This document shows, in pieces, positions 50,276 through 59,966 of a stretch of DNA of 64,000 nucleotides. The notes below the pieces were generated by a model that worked only from the letters and a program-made list of their open reading frames with translations, did not search any database and had not been told where the DNA came from. Position 1 is the stretch's first letter; each line of letters starts with the position of its first letter. Both the position numbers and the translations under genes were made by a program. This DNA is from Kribbella sp. VKM Ac-2568 (GTDB lineage: Bacteria; Actinomycetota; Actinomycetes; Propionibacteriales; Kribbellaceae), in contig NZ_SLVF01000003.1 of assembly GCF_004345365.1 (NCBI RefSeq), positions 124,001 to 188,000 on the forward strand, in the 5' to 3' direction.

Positions 50276-51226
50276 TCAGGCATCGACCCGCGCCGGCAGC
50301 AGCCGTACCGCGTTCTCTGTGGTCCTGGCTCTCCAGCCGTCAGCCGCGGGTGACGCGTCCAGGGCCGCCACCTGCTCCGCGATCGCCTCGTTCGGGGTGA
50401 AACCGTAGTCGCTGCCGTAGAGCAGGCGGTCCGCCCTTGCGACTGCTTCGAGGATCGGCAGTTGCCCCGGCACCGGCGTACCGGCCACGTCGTACCAGAG
50501 CTTCCGCAACTGGGAACTGACGGCGGGCACCTCGTCCACCGAGGCGGTGGAGTAGGTGTGCCGGAAGAGATCCAGGCGATCACCGAGCAGCGGCAGTACG
50601 TCGCCTGCGTGGGTGACGACGAACCGCACGTTCGGGTAGCGGGTGAAGATCCCGGTCAGCGCCAGATCGGCCACCGCGCGGGCCTCGTCGAAGAGGAACT
50701 CGATCATCGGCCGGGGGCGGTCCAGCGCGACCTGTCGCCACTGTGGAGGCGAGGTCGGGTGCAGGAAGACGACTGCGGACCGCGCGTCCAGCTCGCGCCA
50801 GAGGCGATCCCAGGACGGATCCCCCGGGTACTGCCCGCCCGCGTTGCTCATCAGTACGACGCCGTCGGCGTGCAGGCTGTCGTAGGCGTATTCGAGCTCC
50901 ACCAGCGCGCCGTCCACGTCCGGGAGAGGCAGGCCGGCGAAGAACCCGAATCTGCCCGGGTGGTCCTTGCCCAGCTCGGCGGCCGCCTCGTTCATCCGGC
51001 GGGCCAGCACTTGGGCCCGGAAGTCGTCCCCGAAGTGCACGCCCGGGGACGACACCGAGAGCACCGACTTGGTGATCCCGGTGTCGTCCATCAGGTCGAG
51101 CTGCCGACGGACGTTCCACTCCGGCCACCCCGGCATCCCGTCCGGGCGGAGGTGTCCGGCCCGCTCCGCCGCCGCGACGTACTCCGGCAGCAGGAAGTGG
51201 GCGTGGACGTCGATCGTCGGTTTCAT
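50276..51226 (-). CDS. Amidohydrolase-2/ACMSD-like metal-dependent hydrolase
   Basis: The 316-aa protein starts at ATG 51226, two bases after the SDR stop. The metal motif DVHAHFLLPEY is N-terminal (His8 and His10 by count), with HPTSPPQW, VVTHAGDVLPLL and LLYGSDYGFTP giving further His and Asp ligands. This is the amidohydrolase_2 family, which includes decarboxylases such as ACMSD and gamma-resorcylate decarboxylase. It is the third gene downstream of a LysR regulator in one strand run. Confidence 0.88.
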   Translation of the reverse strand: MKPTIDVHAHFLLPEYVAAAERAGHLRPDGMPGWPEWNVRRQLDLMDDTGITKSVLSVSSPGVHFGDDFRAQVLARRMNEAAAELGKDHPGRFGFFAGLPLPDVDGALVELEYAYDSLHADGVVLMSNAGGQYPGDPSWDRLWRELDARSAVVFLHPTSPPQWRQVALDRPRPMIEFLFDEARAVADLALTGIFTRYPNVRFVVTHAGDVLPLLGDRLDLFRHTYSTASVDEVPAVSSQLRKLWYDVAGTPVPGQLPILEAVARADRLLYGSDYGFTPNEAIAEQVAALDASPAADGWRARTTENAVRLLPARVDA

Positions 51227-51228
51227 GG

Positions 51229-52119
51229 TCACGCCGTCGGGTGCAGCAGGTCGTCCAGCTCGACCCGGCGGAGGAACTCGGTCCGGACCCGGTCGGCCAC
51301 CGCGTTCACCACGGCCGCGCCGTCGTCGGAGGGGTCGATGTGGACCCGGAACGGCCGCTTGCCCTTCTCGGTGTCGACCACGGTCACGATCGCCGTCGCC
51401 ACCTCGGCAACGTCGGCCCACTCCGGCTCCAGCTCCCGCAGCTTCTGCGCGACCTGGTCCATCAGCCCGGCGTACCGGGTCTCGTAGGCCGCGACGATGT
51501 CCGCGTCGGCCGGCTTACCGCTGTGCGCGAAGTGGTTCGTGCCGTGGGTGAAGGAACCCGGGACGACGATCGTGCTCTCGATGCCGAACCGCGCCACCTC
51601 CAGCGCGTAGCTGACCGCCAGCGCATCCATGGCCGCCTTCGCCGCGAAGTACGGAGCCAGGTACGGCGGAGTGCCGCCGCGGGTGCTGGAGCTGCCTACC
51701 CACAGGAGGAGGCCGTCGTGCTGTTCACGGAGATGCGGGAGAGCGGCGCGGTTGAGGCGCTGCGTGCCGAGCACGTTCGTGTCGTACAGGTCGGCCAGCT
51801 GCTCCGGGGTGAAGGCCTCGGCCGGACCGGTGACCATGTGGCCGGCGTTGTGGATCAGGACGTCGAGCTTGCCCTGCTCCGCGAGCACCGTCTGCACTGC
51901 CTGCCGGGTGGACTCGTCGGAGCTGACGTCGAGCTCCACCGTGCGGAGGTTGACGTTGTGCTCGTCGGAGTACTGCTTGGCGTCGGCCGCGGCAGCCGCG
52001 TTCCGGCCGGCGACGTCGCGCATCCCGGCGTACACGGTGTGGCCGGCGTCGGCCAAGGCGTGCGCGGTGAGGGCGCCGAAGCCACTGGAAGCACCGCTGA
52101 TCAGGATCGTCTTGCTCAT
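51229..52119 (-). CDS. Short-chain dehydrogenase/reductase (classical SDR)
   Basis: The 296-aa protein carries the Rossmann motif ILISGASSGFGALTA, HNAGHMV, the catalytic Ser in WVGSSSTRG and YFAAK with the catalytic Tyr and Lys. It is longer than usual by about 40 residues at the C-terminus. It lies between another SDR and the amidohydrolase on one strand. NADP or NAD use is not determined. Confidence 0.9.
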   Translation of the reverse strand: MSKTILISGASSGFGALTAHALADAGHTVYAGMRDVAGRNAAAAADAKQYSDEHNVNLRTVELDVSSDESTRQAVQTVLAEQGKLDVLIHNAGHMVTGPAEAFTPEQLADLYDTNVLGTQRLNRAALPHLREQHDGLLLWVGSSSTRGGTPPYLAPYFAAKAAMDALAVSYALEVARFGIESTIVVPGSFTHGTNHFAHSGKPADADIVAAYETRYAGLMDQVAQKLRELEPEWADVAEVATAIVTVVDTEKGKRPFRVHIDPSDDGAAVVNAVADRVRTEFLRRVELDDLLHPTA

Positions 52120-52260
52120 CTCAGGTCTCCATTTCTCGGGAATCTGGCATCAGGGTGTCCGGCGGTGGACGCCGCCCAGGTTTTCGGAGGATGTGAGCCG
52201 GCCACGGTTCGCCGGTGGGCCAGGCGGCCAGGCCGCCGGGGTGGTTCGAGGCGACGAGGG

Positions 52261-53010
52261 TCAGGCGGCCGAGCCGCCGTTGGCGTAGATGACCTGGCCG
52301 TTGATCCAGCGGGCCGGGCCGGCCAGGAAGGCGACGATCTCGGAGATGTCCTCGGGCTGGCCCAGGCGCTCCAGCGGCGGCTCGGCGGCGATCCGGTCGA
52401 TCAGCTCCTGCGGCTTGCCTTCGAAGAACAGCGCGGTCGCGGTCGGGCCGGGGGCCACGGCGTTGACGGTGATGTCGCGGCCGCGGAGCTCGCGGGCCAG
52501 GATCAGCGTGATCGCCTCGACGCCACCCTTGGTCGCGGCGTAGGCCGAGTAGTTCGGCCGGGCGAGCTTGGTGAGCGAGCTGGAGATGTTGATGATCGAG
52601 CCGCCGTTGCGCAGCCGGCGGGCGGCCTGCTGGTCGACCACGAAGGTGCCGCGCAGGTTGGTCCGGACGACACTGTCGAAGACCGCGAGGTCGAGGTCCA
52701 CCAGCGGCGCCAGCGGCATGATGCCGGCCGCGTGGACGATGACGTCCACCCCGCCGAAGGCTTCCTCGGTCTGGTCGAACAGACTCGCCACCGCGGTCTC
52801 GTCGGCGACGTCGGCCCGGACCGCGATCGCCCGGCCGCCCGCCTGCTCGACCTCCTTCACCGCTTCCTCGGCCTCGGCCTGGTTGCTGGCGTAGTTGATC
52901 ACGACCGCGTAGCCGTCGCGGCCCAGTCGGGTCGCCGTCTCGCGGCCGATGCCCCGGGAACCGCCGGTCACGATCGCGACCCGCTCGGTGGTGGTGTCGT
53001 TCTGCGTCAT
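52261..53010 (-). CDS. Short-chain dehydrogenase/reductase, FabG-like
   Basis: The 249-aa protein starts at ATG 53010 (MTQNDTTTERVAIVTGG). It has TGGSRGIGRETA, HAAGIMP, INISSSL, YAATK and NAVAPGPTATALFFEG, the complete classical SDR set. The N-terminal TGGSRGIG and Arg after it favour NADP(H). It sits downstream of the LysR gene and upstream of a second SDR, separated from it by about 140 bases. Confidence 0.92.
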   Translation of the reverse strand: MTQNDTTTERVAIVTGGSRGIGRETATRLGRDGYAVVINYASNQAEAEEAVKEVEQAGGRAIAVRADVADETAVASLFDQTEEAFGGVDVIVHAAGIMPLAPLVDLDLAVFDSVVRTNLRGTFVVDQQAARRLRNGGSIINISSSLTKLARPNYSAYAATKGGVEAITLILARELRGRDITVNAVAPGPTATALFFEGKPQELIDRIAAEPPLERLGQPEDISEIVAFLAGPARWINGQVIYANGGSAA

Positions 53011-53110
53011 CGCCCTTTGCTCCTTCAGATCAGGTGCTGCGTTTCTTGCTGACACCTAGATCCTGCTCCGGGCGATGCATCAAGTCCAACGACTCAAGTC
53101 GATGGATGGA

Positions 53111-54046
53111 TCAGTTCTGGTGATCCATCAGATCGCGGCCCAGCTCGGTCCCCTCGGGGTGCCGGAGATGCGCGGTGACCAGACCGAGGAGCGCGCGCAG
53201 GGCGGCGGTCGGTTTCCGCTTCCGCAGCGTCGCCATGTAGAGCGACCACTGGAAGGTGTGGTCCGAGATCGGCACCGCACGGATCCCCTCCATCCCGGCC
53301 ACCGCGTAGCCGGGCAGGATGCCGAGGCCGACGCCGTGCTGGACGAACTGGACGCCGTTGTCGATGCCGAGCGCCTCCACCACGACCTGCCGCTCGATCC
53401 CGGCCGCCTCGAACTTCTGGTCGATCAGCGTCCTGGTGCCGAAGCCCGGCGGGAAGTCCACGAACGCCTCATCCGCGAGCTCGACGAGGGTGATCGACCG
53501 GCGCCGGGCCAGCCTGTGACCAGTAGGAATGGCCAGCACCTGCGGCACGCGGAGCAGTTCCCAGGCCGTCAGCTCCCTCGGCACACTCCCCTCGGCGACC
53601 CCGAGGAACCCGACGTCGATGTCCCCGTTGCGCAGCCCGACGACGACCCCCGCCGATCCCTCGGGCTCGACTCGCAGTTGCAGCTCGACGTTCTGGTGGC
53701 GCCGGCGGAACTCCCCGGCCGCCGCCGGCAGGTCGATCAACCCGAGCCCGGGCAGCAGCCCGACCCGTACCGACCCACGCATCCCCGCGCCCAACTCGTC
53801 GACGACATCACGCGCACCCTGGACCGCGTCCATCACCGCGAGCGCCTCGGGCAACAGCGCAGTACCGGCTTCGGTCAGGACGACGCGCTGGGCACTTCGT
53901 TCGAACAGGGTCACCTTCAGATCCCGCTCCAGCGAGGCGATCGCCGCACTCACCGCGCTCTGCACCACATGCAGCCGCCGCGCCGCGAGCGTGAAACTCC
54001 GCTCGTGCGCCACCGCTACGAAGTACTCCAGTTGCCGCAACTCCAC
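53111..54046 (-). CDS. LysR-family transcriptional regulator
   Basis: The 311-aa protein is taken from GTG 54046, where the canonical start VELRQLEYFVAVAHERSF begins; the frame opens eight residues earlier. The HTH reads AARRLHVVQSAVSAAIASLERDL. The effector-binding domain (about 90-300) includes DIDVGFLGVAEGS. It lies about 100 bases upstream of the SDR-SDR-amidohydrolase run on the same strand and is the likely regulator. Confidence 0.9.
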   Translation of the reverse strand: MELRQLEYFVAVAHERSFTLAARRLHVVQSAVSAAIASLERDLKVTLFERSAQRVVLTEAGTALLPEALAVMDAVQGARDVVDELGAGMRGSVRVGLLPGLGLIDLPAAAGEFRRRHQNVELQLRVEPEGSAGVVVGLRNGDIDVGFLGVAEGSVPRELTAWELLRVPQVLAIPTGHRLARRRSITLVELADEAFVDFPPGFGTRTLIDQKFEAAGIERQVVVEALGIDNGVQFVQHGVGLGILPGYAVAGMEGIRAVPISDHTFQWSLYMATLRKRKPTAALRALLGLVTAHLRHPEGTELGRDLMDHQN

Positions 54047-54112
54047 CCCCAGAGTCTGGCATCCCCTCACCGCATGGAGGCCAGTACTGCGGACCGGGCG
54101 GCGGCGACGGGT

Positions 54113-54991
54113 TTACCGACTGAGGAGGTCGCGGAGGGACTTGGCGACGTCTGCGGGTGATTCCTCGGCCATGAAGTGGCCAGTGGTGACAGTGGAATGG
54201 TGGAGATCGGGAGACCAGGCCCTCCAGAGGGCGACGGCGTCGAAGCCGAGGGCGGAACCCCAGTCCTGCTGGAGAACGGTCACCGGCATCCGCAACTGGT
54301 TGCCCGAGGCACGGTCTGCCTGGTCGTGCTCGACGTCGATCCCGGCGGAGGCGCGGTAGTCGGCGACGATCGACGGTACGGCGTTGTGGCAGGCCTCCAG
54401 GTAGGCGGCGCGGATGTCGGCCGGGATCGCCTGCGGGTCGTTCGTCCAGAGGTCGAGGAAGTAGCCGAAGAACAGATCTGGGCTCGCTGCGATCAACTGC
54501 TCGGGCAGACCGGCCGGCTGGGCCATCAGGTAGAGGTGGAAGGCAACGGACGCGGTGACGCCGTGGAGCGCGTCCCACATGTCCAGCGTCGGCAGCACGT
54601 CCAGACTGGCAAGGTGGGTGATCGCGTCCGGGTGGTCGAGCCCGGCCCGGAAGGCGACCAGTGCGCCGCGATCGTGCCCTGCCAGGGCGAACCGTTCGTG
54701 CCCCAACGCCCGGGCGAGGGTGACCACATCGGCCGCCATCGTGCGCTTGGAGTAGACGCTTCCGTCGGTCTCTGCGGGCTTGTCGCTGGCGCCGTAGCCG
54801 CGCAGATCCGGGCAGATCACGGTGTGGTCGGCGGCCAGGTCGGCGGCGACGTGCCGCCACATCAGGTGCGTCTGCGGGAAGCCGTGCAGCAGCATGATCG
54901 GACTGCCAGTGCCGCCGACGGCCGCGCGCAGGGAGACTCCGTCCGCGACGCTGACGCGCTGGTAGTCGAAGCCGGGGATCGTCGGTGCCAT
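54113..54991 (-). CDS. Alpha/beta hydrolase, haloacetate-dehalogenase/epoxide-hydrolase-like
   Basis: The 292-aa protein keeps the catalytic set: HGFPQTHLMW oxyanion loop, an Asp nucleophile in GHDRGALVAFR (Asp107), and His272 in TTGHFMAEESP. An Asp nucleophile points to haloalkane/fluoroacetate dehalogenases or epoxide hydrolases rather than esterases. DLRGYGASDKP is also typical. It is divergent from the BTAD regulator, which may control it. Confidence 0.88.
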   Translation of the reverse strand: MAPTIPGFDYQRVSVADGVSLRAAVGGTGSPIMLLHGFPQTHLMWRHVAADLAADHTVICPDLRGYGASDKPAETDGSVYSKRTMAADVVTLARALGHERFALAGHDRGALVAFRAGLDHPDAITHLASLDVLPTLDMWDALHGVTASVAFHLYLMAQPAGLPEQLIAASPDLFFGYFLDLWTNDPQAIPADIRAAYLEACHNAVPSIVADYRASAGIDVEHDQADRASGNQLRMPVTVLQQDWGSALGFDAVALWRAWSPDLHHSTVTTGHFMAEESPADVAKSLRDLLSR

Positions 54992-55105
54992 GGTGTTCGG
55001 TTTCCTTTCGTCGGGGTCACCTCAGAGCCTGCCGCGCGCCGATGAGCATCCGATGAGCACGGCGATACCGTGACCCGGGAGACCGCGGAGAGAGGTGATC
55101 ACGGG

Positions 55106-57037
55106 GTGCAGGTCGAGTTCGGAGTACTCGGGCCGGTGACGGCCTGGGCGGCCGACGGCAGCGCGATCGCCTTGAAGGGGCCACAGCACCGCGCGGTACT
55201 CGCCCGGCTGATCGTCGCCCGCGGCCGCGTCGTACCGGTCGAGGTCCTGGTCGACGACCTCTGGGTCAGCCCGCCGGCCGGAGCGGTGAGCGCGGTCCGC
55301 ACCTTTGTGTCCGCACTTCGCCGCGCGCTGGAACCCGACCGACCAGCCCGTACTCCGGCCGAACTGCTGGTCACCGAAGGCCCGGGCTATGCGTTGCGGG
55401 CCAAGCCGTGGGAGGTGGACTCTTGGCGCTTCGAGCAGGTGATGGAGGCGACGGCCGAGATGCCGCCGCGGGACATGCTCATCCGGCTCGAGGAGGCACT
55501 GGGCTGGTGGCGTGGACCCGCGTACGCCGAGTTCGCCGACGCTCCGTGGACCCACGCGGAGCGGTCCCGCCTGGCGGAGGTCCGCCTGCTCGCGGTCGAA
55601 CGGCAGGCCGAGGCGAGGCTGGCGCTGGGTCTCGACGCTGAGGCGATACCGGACCTGGACGCGCATGTGGCCGAACACCCGTGGCGTGAGGACGCCTGGC
55701 GCCTGCTGGCACTCGCGCTGTATCGCTCGGACCGCCAGGGCGACGCGCTCGCCGTACTGCGGAGGGCGCGGGCGTTGCTCGTCGAGCAGCTGGGGGTGGA
55801 TCCCGGCCCGGCACTGCGCCGGCTCGAGACGGACATCCTCAACCAGGCGGATCACCTCGATCCAGGAGCTGGTGGAGCCGCCGGGCAGGTGTGGGCGCAG
55901 GCCACGGCGGCGTACGACCGGGCCGTGGCCTCTGGCGCCCGTGCGCGGCTGGAGTCGACCGTCGGGCTGCTGCGCAATCTCGCGGTGACGGGTGGCGGCG
56001 GCTTGGAGGCGGCTCGCGAGCACCGCCTGGCGGCCGTCAAAGCAGCGGAGGAACTGGGCGATGTCGAACTCACCGCTCGCGTCATCGGCGCCTACGACGT
56101 CCCGGCCATCTGGACCCGCTCGGACGACCAGAACCAAGCGAACCAACTCGTCGCAGCGGCCGAACGGGCGCTGACCGCGCTCCCGCCCGACGGCCACGAG
56201 GCTGCCCGCTCCCGCCTGCTGGCCACTATCGCCATCGAGTCCCGTGGTGTGAGCGCGGAGCGTGGTGGTGAGGCGGCTCGGGAGGCGGTGCGATTGGCTC
56301 GGCAGTTGGAGGACCCGGCACTGCTGGCTTTCGCGCTGAATGGGCTGTTTATGCAGAGCTTCCACCGCGCGGGACTCGCGCCCGAGCGGGATGCGATCGG
56401 CGAGGAGTTGATCGCGTTGTCCGCCCGGCACGGGCTGGTGACCTACGAGGTCCTCGGCCACCTCGTCCGCCTGCAGGCCCGCAGCGCTGCGGGGGACTTC
56501 GCCGGCGCCGACGAGCACGCCGCAGCGGCCGACCGGCTCGCGGAGCGGCATGAGCTTCCACTGGTCGGCGTGTTCACCCAGTGGTACCGCGCCCTCCGCC
56601 TCGCCGTGTTCGACCAGCCCGGCGCGGAGGCGGCGTACCGGGAGGCCGCAGTACTGCTGGATGGCTCGGGCATGCCGGGGCTGGAGCGGGGACTCCTGCC
56701 CCTCGCGCTGCTGTCCCTGAACGGATCACCCGCAGGCGAGGAATGGGGACCGTACGAGCCGTGGGTGCGGCCGCTGGCGCTCCTGGCTGAGGGTCGTCGC
56801 GCCGAGGCCGCGGCGGCTCTGGAAGAGACTCCGGATCCACCTGGAGATCTGTTGCTCGAGGCAATGTGGTGCCTGACCGCCCGGGCAGCGATTGCGCTAG
56901 GCAACCGTCGGGTCATGCAGCGGGCCTCGGCCGCTCTCGGCCCCGCGGCAACGGAACTCGCAGGCGCGGGTAGCGGCTTAGTTGCCTTCGGCCCGGTATC
57001 GCGACAGCTCGACGAACTGGCCCTCGCATTGCGCTGA
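55106..57037 (+). CDS. SARP/BTAD-type transcriptional regulator
   Basis: The 643-aa protein starts at GTG 55106 (VQVEFGVLGPVTAW); the frame opens 12 residues earlier at 55070. An OmpR-like winged helix (about 1-95; KGPQHRAVLARLIVARGRVVPVEVL) is followed by a BTAD helical domain (about 100-240; EHPWREDAWRLLALALYRSDRQ). The C-terminal ~400 residues are TPR-like. There is no NB-ARC ATPase domain, so it differs from AfsR. It is divergent from the alpha/beta hydrolase gene with 114 bases between. Confidence 0.88.
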   Translation: MQVEFGVLGPVTAWAADGSAIALKGPQHRAVLARLIVARGRVVPVEVLVDDLWVSPPAGAVSAVRTFVSALRRALEPDRPARTPAELLVTEGPGYALRAKPWEVDSWRFEQVMEATAEMPPRDMLIRLEEALGWWRGPAYAEFADAPWTHAERSRLAEVRLLAVERQAEARLALGLDAEAIPDLDAHVAEHPWREDAWRLLALALYRSDRQGDALAVLRRARALLVEQLGVDPGPALRRLETDILNQADHLDPGAGGAAGQVWAQATAAYDRAVASGARARLESTVGLLRNLAVTGGGGLEAAREHRLAAVKAAEELGDVELTARVIGAYDVPAIWTRSDDQNQANQLVAAAERALTALPPDGHEAARSRLLATIAIESRGVSAERGGEAAREAVRLARQLEDPALLAFALNGLFMQSFHRAGLAPERDAIGEELIALSARHGLVTYEVLGHLVRLQARSAAGDFAGADEHAAAADRLAERHELPLVGVFTQWYRALRLAVFDQPGAEAAYREAAVLLDGSGMPGLERGLLPLALLSLNGSPAGEEWGPYEPWVRPLALLAEGRRAEAAAALEETPDPPGDLLLEAMWCLTARAAIALGNRRVMQRASAALGPAATELAGAGSGLVAFGPVSRQLDELALALR

Positions 57038-57275
57038 GGTAGCCGCGCGCGCAACACAACCCGAAAGCGCATTCCCCGGCCACGACTACGAACTGCACGT
57101 CGTTTACTGAGCCGGCAACAACTTGACGCTCTGAGAGCGACCCCCGGACCGGCCCTGGCCTGATCACCCAGGGCCCTCCGGCCATGTCCGGGAAAGCCGG
57201 TGAAGGATGTCAAGGACCGTCTGGAGGCTCCGACCTACTCCTGACAGATGCCTCTCTGCACAGTAAGGACAACCC

Positions 57276-58385
57276 ATGAGCGACAACCTTCAGGACCGGG
57301 TCCAGCACGCCATCGACGAGTTGGCCGCGTCCGGAGCCGAGATCGGCCTGCAGGTCGCGGTCTACCACCAGGGCGAACTCGTCGTCGACGCCGTCGCGGG
57401 CGCGGCTGACCGGGATACGGGCCGGCCGGTCACCTCGGACACGCTCTTCTACGCCGCCTCGACCGGCAAGGCAGCCACCGCGACGGTGGCGAACGTGCTG
57501 GTCGACCGCGGCGTCCTCGAGTACGACGCGCCCATCGCGGACGTCTGGCCGGAGTTCGCCGCGCACGGCAAGGACAAGGCCACCCTGCGGCACGTGCTGA
57601 CCCACTCCATCGGGCTGCCGGCGATCCCGCTGACCACCACGATCGAGGACCTGACGAACTGGACCACGATGACCGAGGCGCTGGCGGACTCGGAGCTGTG
57701 GTGGGAGCCGGGCACCAAGATGACGTACCACGCGCAGACCTTCGGCTTCCTGGTCGGCGAACTGGTACGCCGGGCCGCCGGCAAGCCGATCTCCCAGGTC
57801 CTCCGCGAGGAGATCACCGAGCCCCTCGGCATCGCGGACGAGGTGTACTTCGGCGTACCGGCGAGCGAGTTGCCCCGGGTCGCCACGCTGCACGAGGCCG
57901 ACGGGATCGAGGAGATGATGGCGATGGTGGGTCAGCTGTTCGCCAAGGTCGCCCCCGCCGCGGTGATGCCGACGGCCGACTTCGCCAACCGCCCGGACGT
58001 GCTGATGGCGGACCTACCCTCCGGCGGCACGCTGACCGCCCGCGGCATCGCGAAGCTGTACGCCGCGCTGCTCGGCGAGGTGGACGGGGTTCGGTTGGTC
58101 GGCCCGGAGCGGTTCGCGCAGATCTCCAGCCCGGCGCTGGTCGCGAACGACGAGTTCATGGGCAACCCGGCCACCTGGGCCCTCGGCTACCCGATCGGCC
58201 GGCTCGGCTCCACCGCCGAGGAAACTCCCACGGTCTTCGGCGTCCCAGGCATGGGTGGCAGCGCCGCCTGGGCCGACCACGCCACCGGCACCACCTTCGC
58301 CCTCACCAAGAACCACTTCAACCCGACCCAGGCCGACGCCGCCATCCAGCTCGGCACCCTCGTAGCCGATTCCTTCGCCAGGTAG
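57276..58385 (+). CDS. Serine hydrolase of the beta-lactamase/EstB family
   Basis: The 369-aa protein starts at ATG 57276 with AAGGA nine bases upstream. The nucleophile motif is ASTGK (Ser62-x-x-Lys65). The second motif is YHAQ (Tyr near 150), in place of the YxN of penicillin-binding proteins, which suits an esterase. No signal peptide is seen, so it is cytoplasmic. It probably hydrolyses an ester or acts as a D-aminopeptidase-like enzyme. No operon partner. Confidence 0.9.
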   Translation: MSDNLQDRVQHAIDELAASGAEIGLQVAVYHQGELVVDAVAGAADRDTGRPVTSDTLFYAASTGKAATATVANVLVDRGVLEYDAPIADVWPEFAAHGKDKATLRHVLTHSIGLPAIPLTTTIEDLTNWTTMTEALADSELWWEPGTKMTYHAQTFGFLVGELVRRAAGKPISQVLREEITEPLGIADEVYFGVPASELPRVATLHEADGIEEMMAMVGQLFAKVAPAAVMPTADFANRPDVLMADLPSGGTLTARGIAKLYAALLGEVDGVRLVGPERFAQISSPALVANDEFMGNPATWALGYPIGRLGSTAEETPTVFGVPGMGGSAAWADHATGTTFALTKNHFNPTQADAAIQLGTLVADSFAR

Positions 58386-58434
58386 AGCCCGGCGCAAAGC
58401 ACACCACCACATGCGCGGGGTGCGTGCGCGGGTG

Positions 58435-58689
58435 TCAGGGGGTGCGGACGGACTGCTGGTCTACCCAGACGAGGTGGCCGTGGTGGCTGACGAGGACCTC
58501 GCCGCTGCGGCGGGCGAGGGCTTGACCGGCGATCCAGCGGCCGCCGATGTGGACCTGGACGGCTTCCGGCCGCGTCGTGTCCGGCCGCGGGGAAGTGGCA
58601 ACAGGCATGGCACCAGCATTCTGAGCAGGGGCGGCAACGGATTTGCGACGTCGTGCAGCGGGTTTGGTGTGGTGATGCAGATCGGCCAT
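58435..58689 (-). CDS. Small basic hypothetical protein
   Basis: The 84-aa protein starts at ATG 58689 (MADLHHHTKPAARRRK) with GAGG seven bases upstream; the frame is open a little further up. After a basic, disordered first half comes QVHIGGRWIAGQALARRSGEVLVS, a likely small beta-barrel of the SH3 type. Function unknown. It is convergent with the serine hydrolase gene, 49 bases apart. Confidence 0.6.
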   Translation of the reverse strand: MADLHHHTKPAARRRKSVAAPAQNAGAMPVATSPRPDTTRPEAVQVHIGGRWIAGQALARRSGEVLVSHHGHLVWVDQQSVRTP

Positions 58690-58982
58690 AGTCGTCCTCG
58701 GCAGAAACCGCAGTCGTCGGCGCATCCAACGCCGGCTGGCTGCTCAACCAAAGGCCACCCTACAACCGGTGACCAGTGCTGACCCAGCGGTATCTCGAAC
58801 TGTCCGATCCTCGGAAGCGGATCCCGGCTGGAGCCCCCTGTCTTCACCCCTTGAACGACAACGGTTAACCCCAGACCCCTTGCAGACATGGCGGTTCGGG
58901 CTTGGCGGTTCGAGGTCTGATCGGCGGGTACCGGGGCGGCGACGGTCCGTGAGAGCGCGGATCGACGGTGAAGGAGGCAGTG

Positions 58983-59174
58983 ATGAGCACCAATCCGATT
59001 CCGCCGGTGTCGCCGATGGGTCCGGGCAGCGATCCGGAGAACCCTGATCTGGTCGATCCCGGCCTCGGCAACCCCGATATCGGTACCCGGCCGGGCGACG
59101 ACAGCCCGCTGACCGTGCCCGAACCGGAGCCCGACGCCGACGAGGACCCGAACGAGCAGCTTCCTCGCGAGTGA
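58983..59174 (+). CDS. Small acidic Pro-rich hypothetical protein
   Basis: The 63-aa protein starts at ATG 58983 with AAGGAGG six bases upstream, a strong site. The sequence is Pro-, Asp- and Glu-rich (PDLVDPGLGNPDIGTRPGDD) and is probably unstructured. No homologue family is claimed. It converges on the VOC gene with 50 bases between. Confidence 0.65.
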   Translation: MSTNPIPPVSPMGPGSDPENPDLVDPGLGNPDIGTRPGDDSPLTVPEPEPDADEDPNEQLPRE

Positions 59175-59224
59175 CCTACCGATCGAATCCTCAACCGGAC
59201 AACAACTTTCGAACCTGTCTGAAT

Positions 59225-59596
59225 TCAGTTGTAGACGGGGACCTGCTGGAGGGCCCAGCCGTTGCCGTCGGGGTCTTCGAAGAAGACGAAGCTGCCCCAG
59301 GGCATCTCCTGGACCTCGGTGACCTCGACGCCACGCCCGACCAGCTCCGCGCGGGCGGCCGCCACGTCGGCCACCACGATCTGCAGACCGCGAACGGAGC
59401 CCGGCTCCGCCTGCGGCATACCGGTGCCGATGGCAATCGAACAGGCCGAGCCCGGCGGGGTCAGCTGGACGAACCGGAGTTCGTCGGTGACCTTGTGGTC
59501 GTGGTCGGCGTTGAAGCCGATCTTCTCGGTGTAGAACGCCTTCGCCCGGTCCACGTCCGACACCGGCACCGACACCAGCTCGAGCTTCCAGTCCAT
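59225..59596 (-). CDS. VOC (glyoxalase/bleomycin-resistance-like) family protein
   Basis: The 123-aa protein starts at ATG 59596 after GGAGGGG. The two beta-alpha-beta-beta-beta modules are visible: LVSVPVSDVDRAKAFYTEKIGF, then IVVADVAAARAELVGRGVEV and GSFVFFEDPDGNGWALQQV, with a metal-binding Glu. Function may be glyoxalase, dioxygenase or drug binding. It is a lone gene. Confidence 0.88.
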   Translation of the reverse strand: MDWKLELVSVPVSDVDRAKAFYTEKIGFNADHDHKVTDELRFVQLTPPGSACSIAIGTGMPQAEPGSVRGLQIVVADVAAARAELVGRGVEVTEVQEMPWGSFVFFEDPDGNGWALQQVPVYN

Positions 59597-59789
59597 AGTT
59601 CCCCTCCAGGAGTTCGCCTCCCCGCAACCTAACCCGCCACAGTGCCACCAGAAGCCAACGCCCACCACCCCCCAGAAGCCACTGCGAATCCACCTGCGGG
59701 TACCGGTGGAACCTGTGCGGTTGCTTGGCGTGACGGTCCGTGGGTACCGGGGCGGCATCGCAGTGAACAGCCGGCATCCGGGAGACACC

Positions 59790-59966
59790 ATGACGACGCA
59801 TCCACGGGCCGTCCGGGAGGACGGTCACCAGGCCGGACAGGACGAGCACATCGGCGCCCTGGTGGCCCAGCTCAGCACTGACGTGAGCCGGTTGGTTCGT
59901 GACGAGCTCCAACTGGCCAAGGCCGAGCTGAAGGGCCATCAGCCGGAAGGGAAGGTCAGAGCATGA
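59790..59966 (+). CDS. Phage-holin-family (superfamily III) protein, shortened
   Basis: The 58-aa protein starts at ATG 59790 with GGGAG about seven bases upstream. The N-terminus QDEHIGALVAQLSTDVSRLV, then RDELQLAKAELK, matches the amphipathic start of actinobacterial holin-family proteins, which usually run to ~130-140 aa with two transmembrane helices. Here it ends as GHQPEGKVRA with no membrane span. It overlaps the next gene by four bases (ATGA). Confidence 0.65.
   Translation: MTTHPRAVREDGHQAGQDEHIGALVAQLSTDVSRLVRDELQLAKAELKGHQPEGKVRA

Noticed and set aside
53041..54160. Plus-strand frames opposite the LysR gene
   Set aside because: Arg/His-rich shadows; the minus frame carries a canonical LysR HTH and effector domain.
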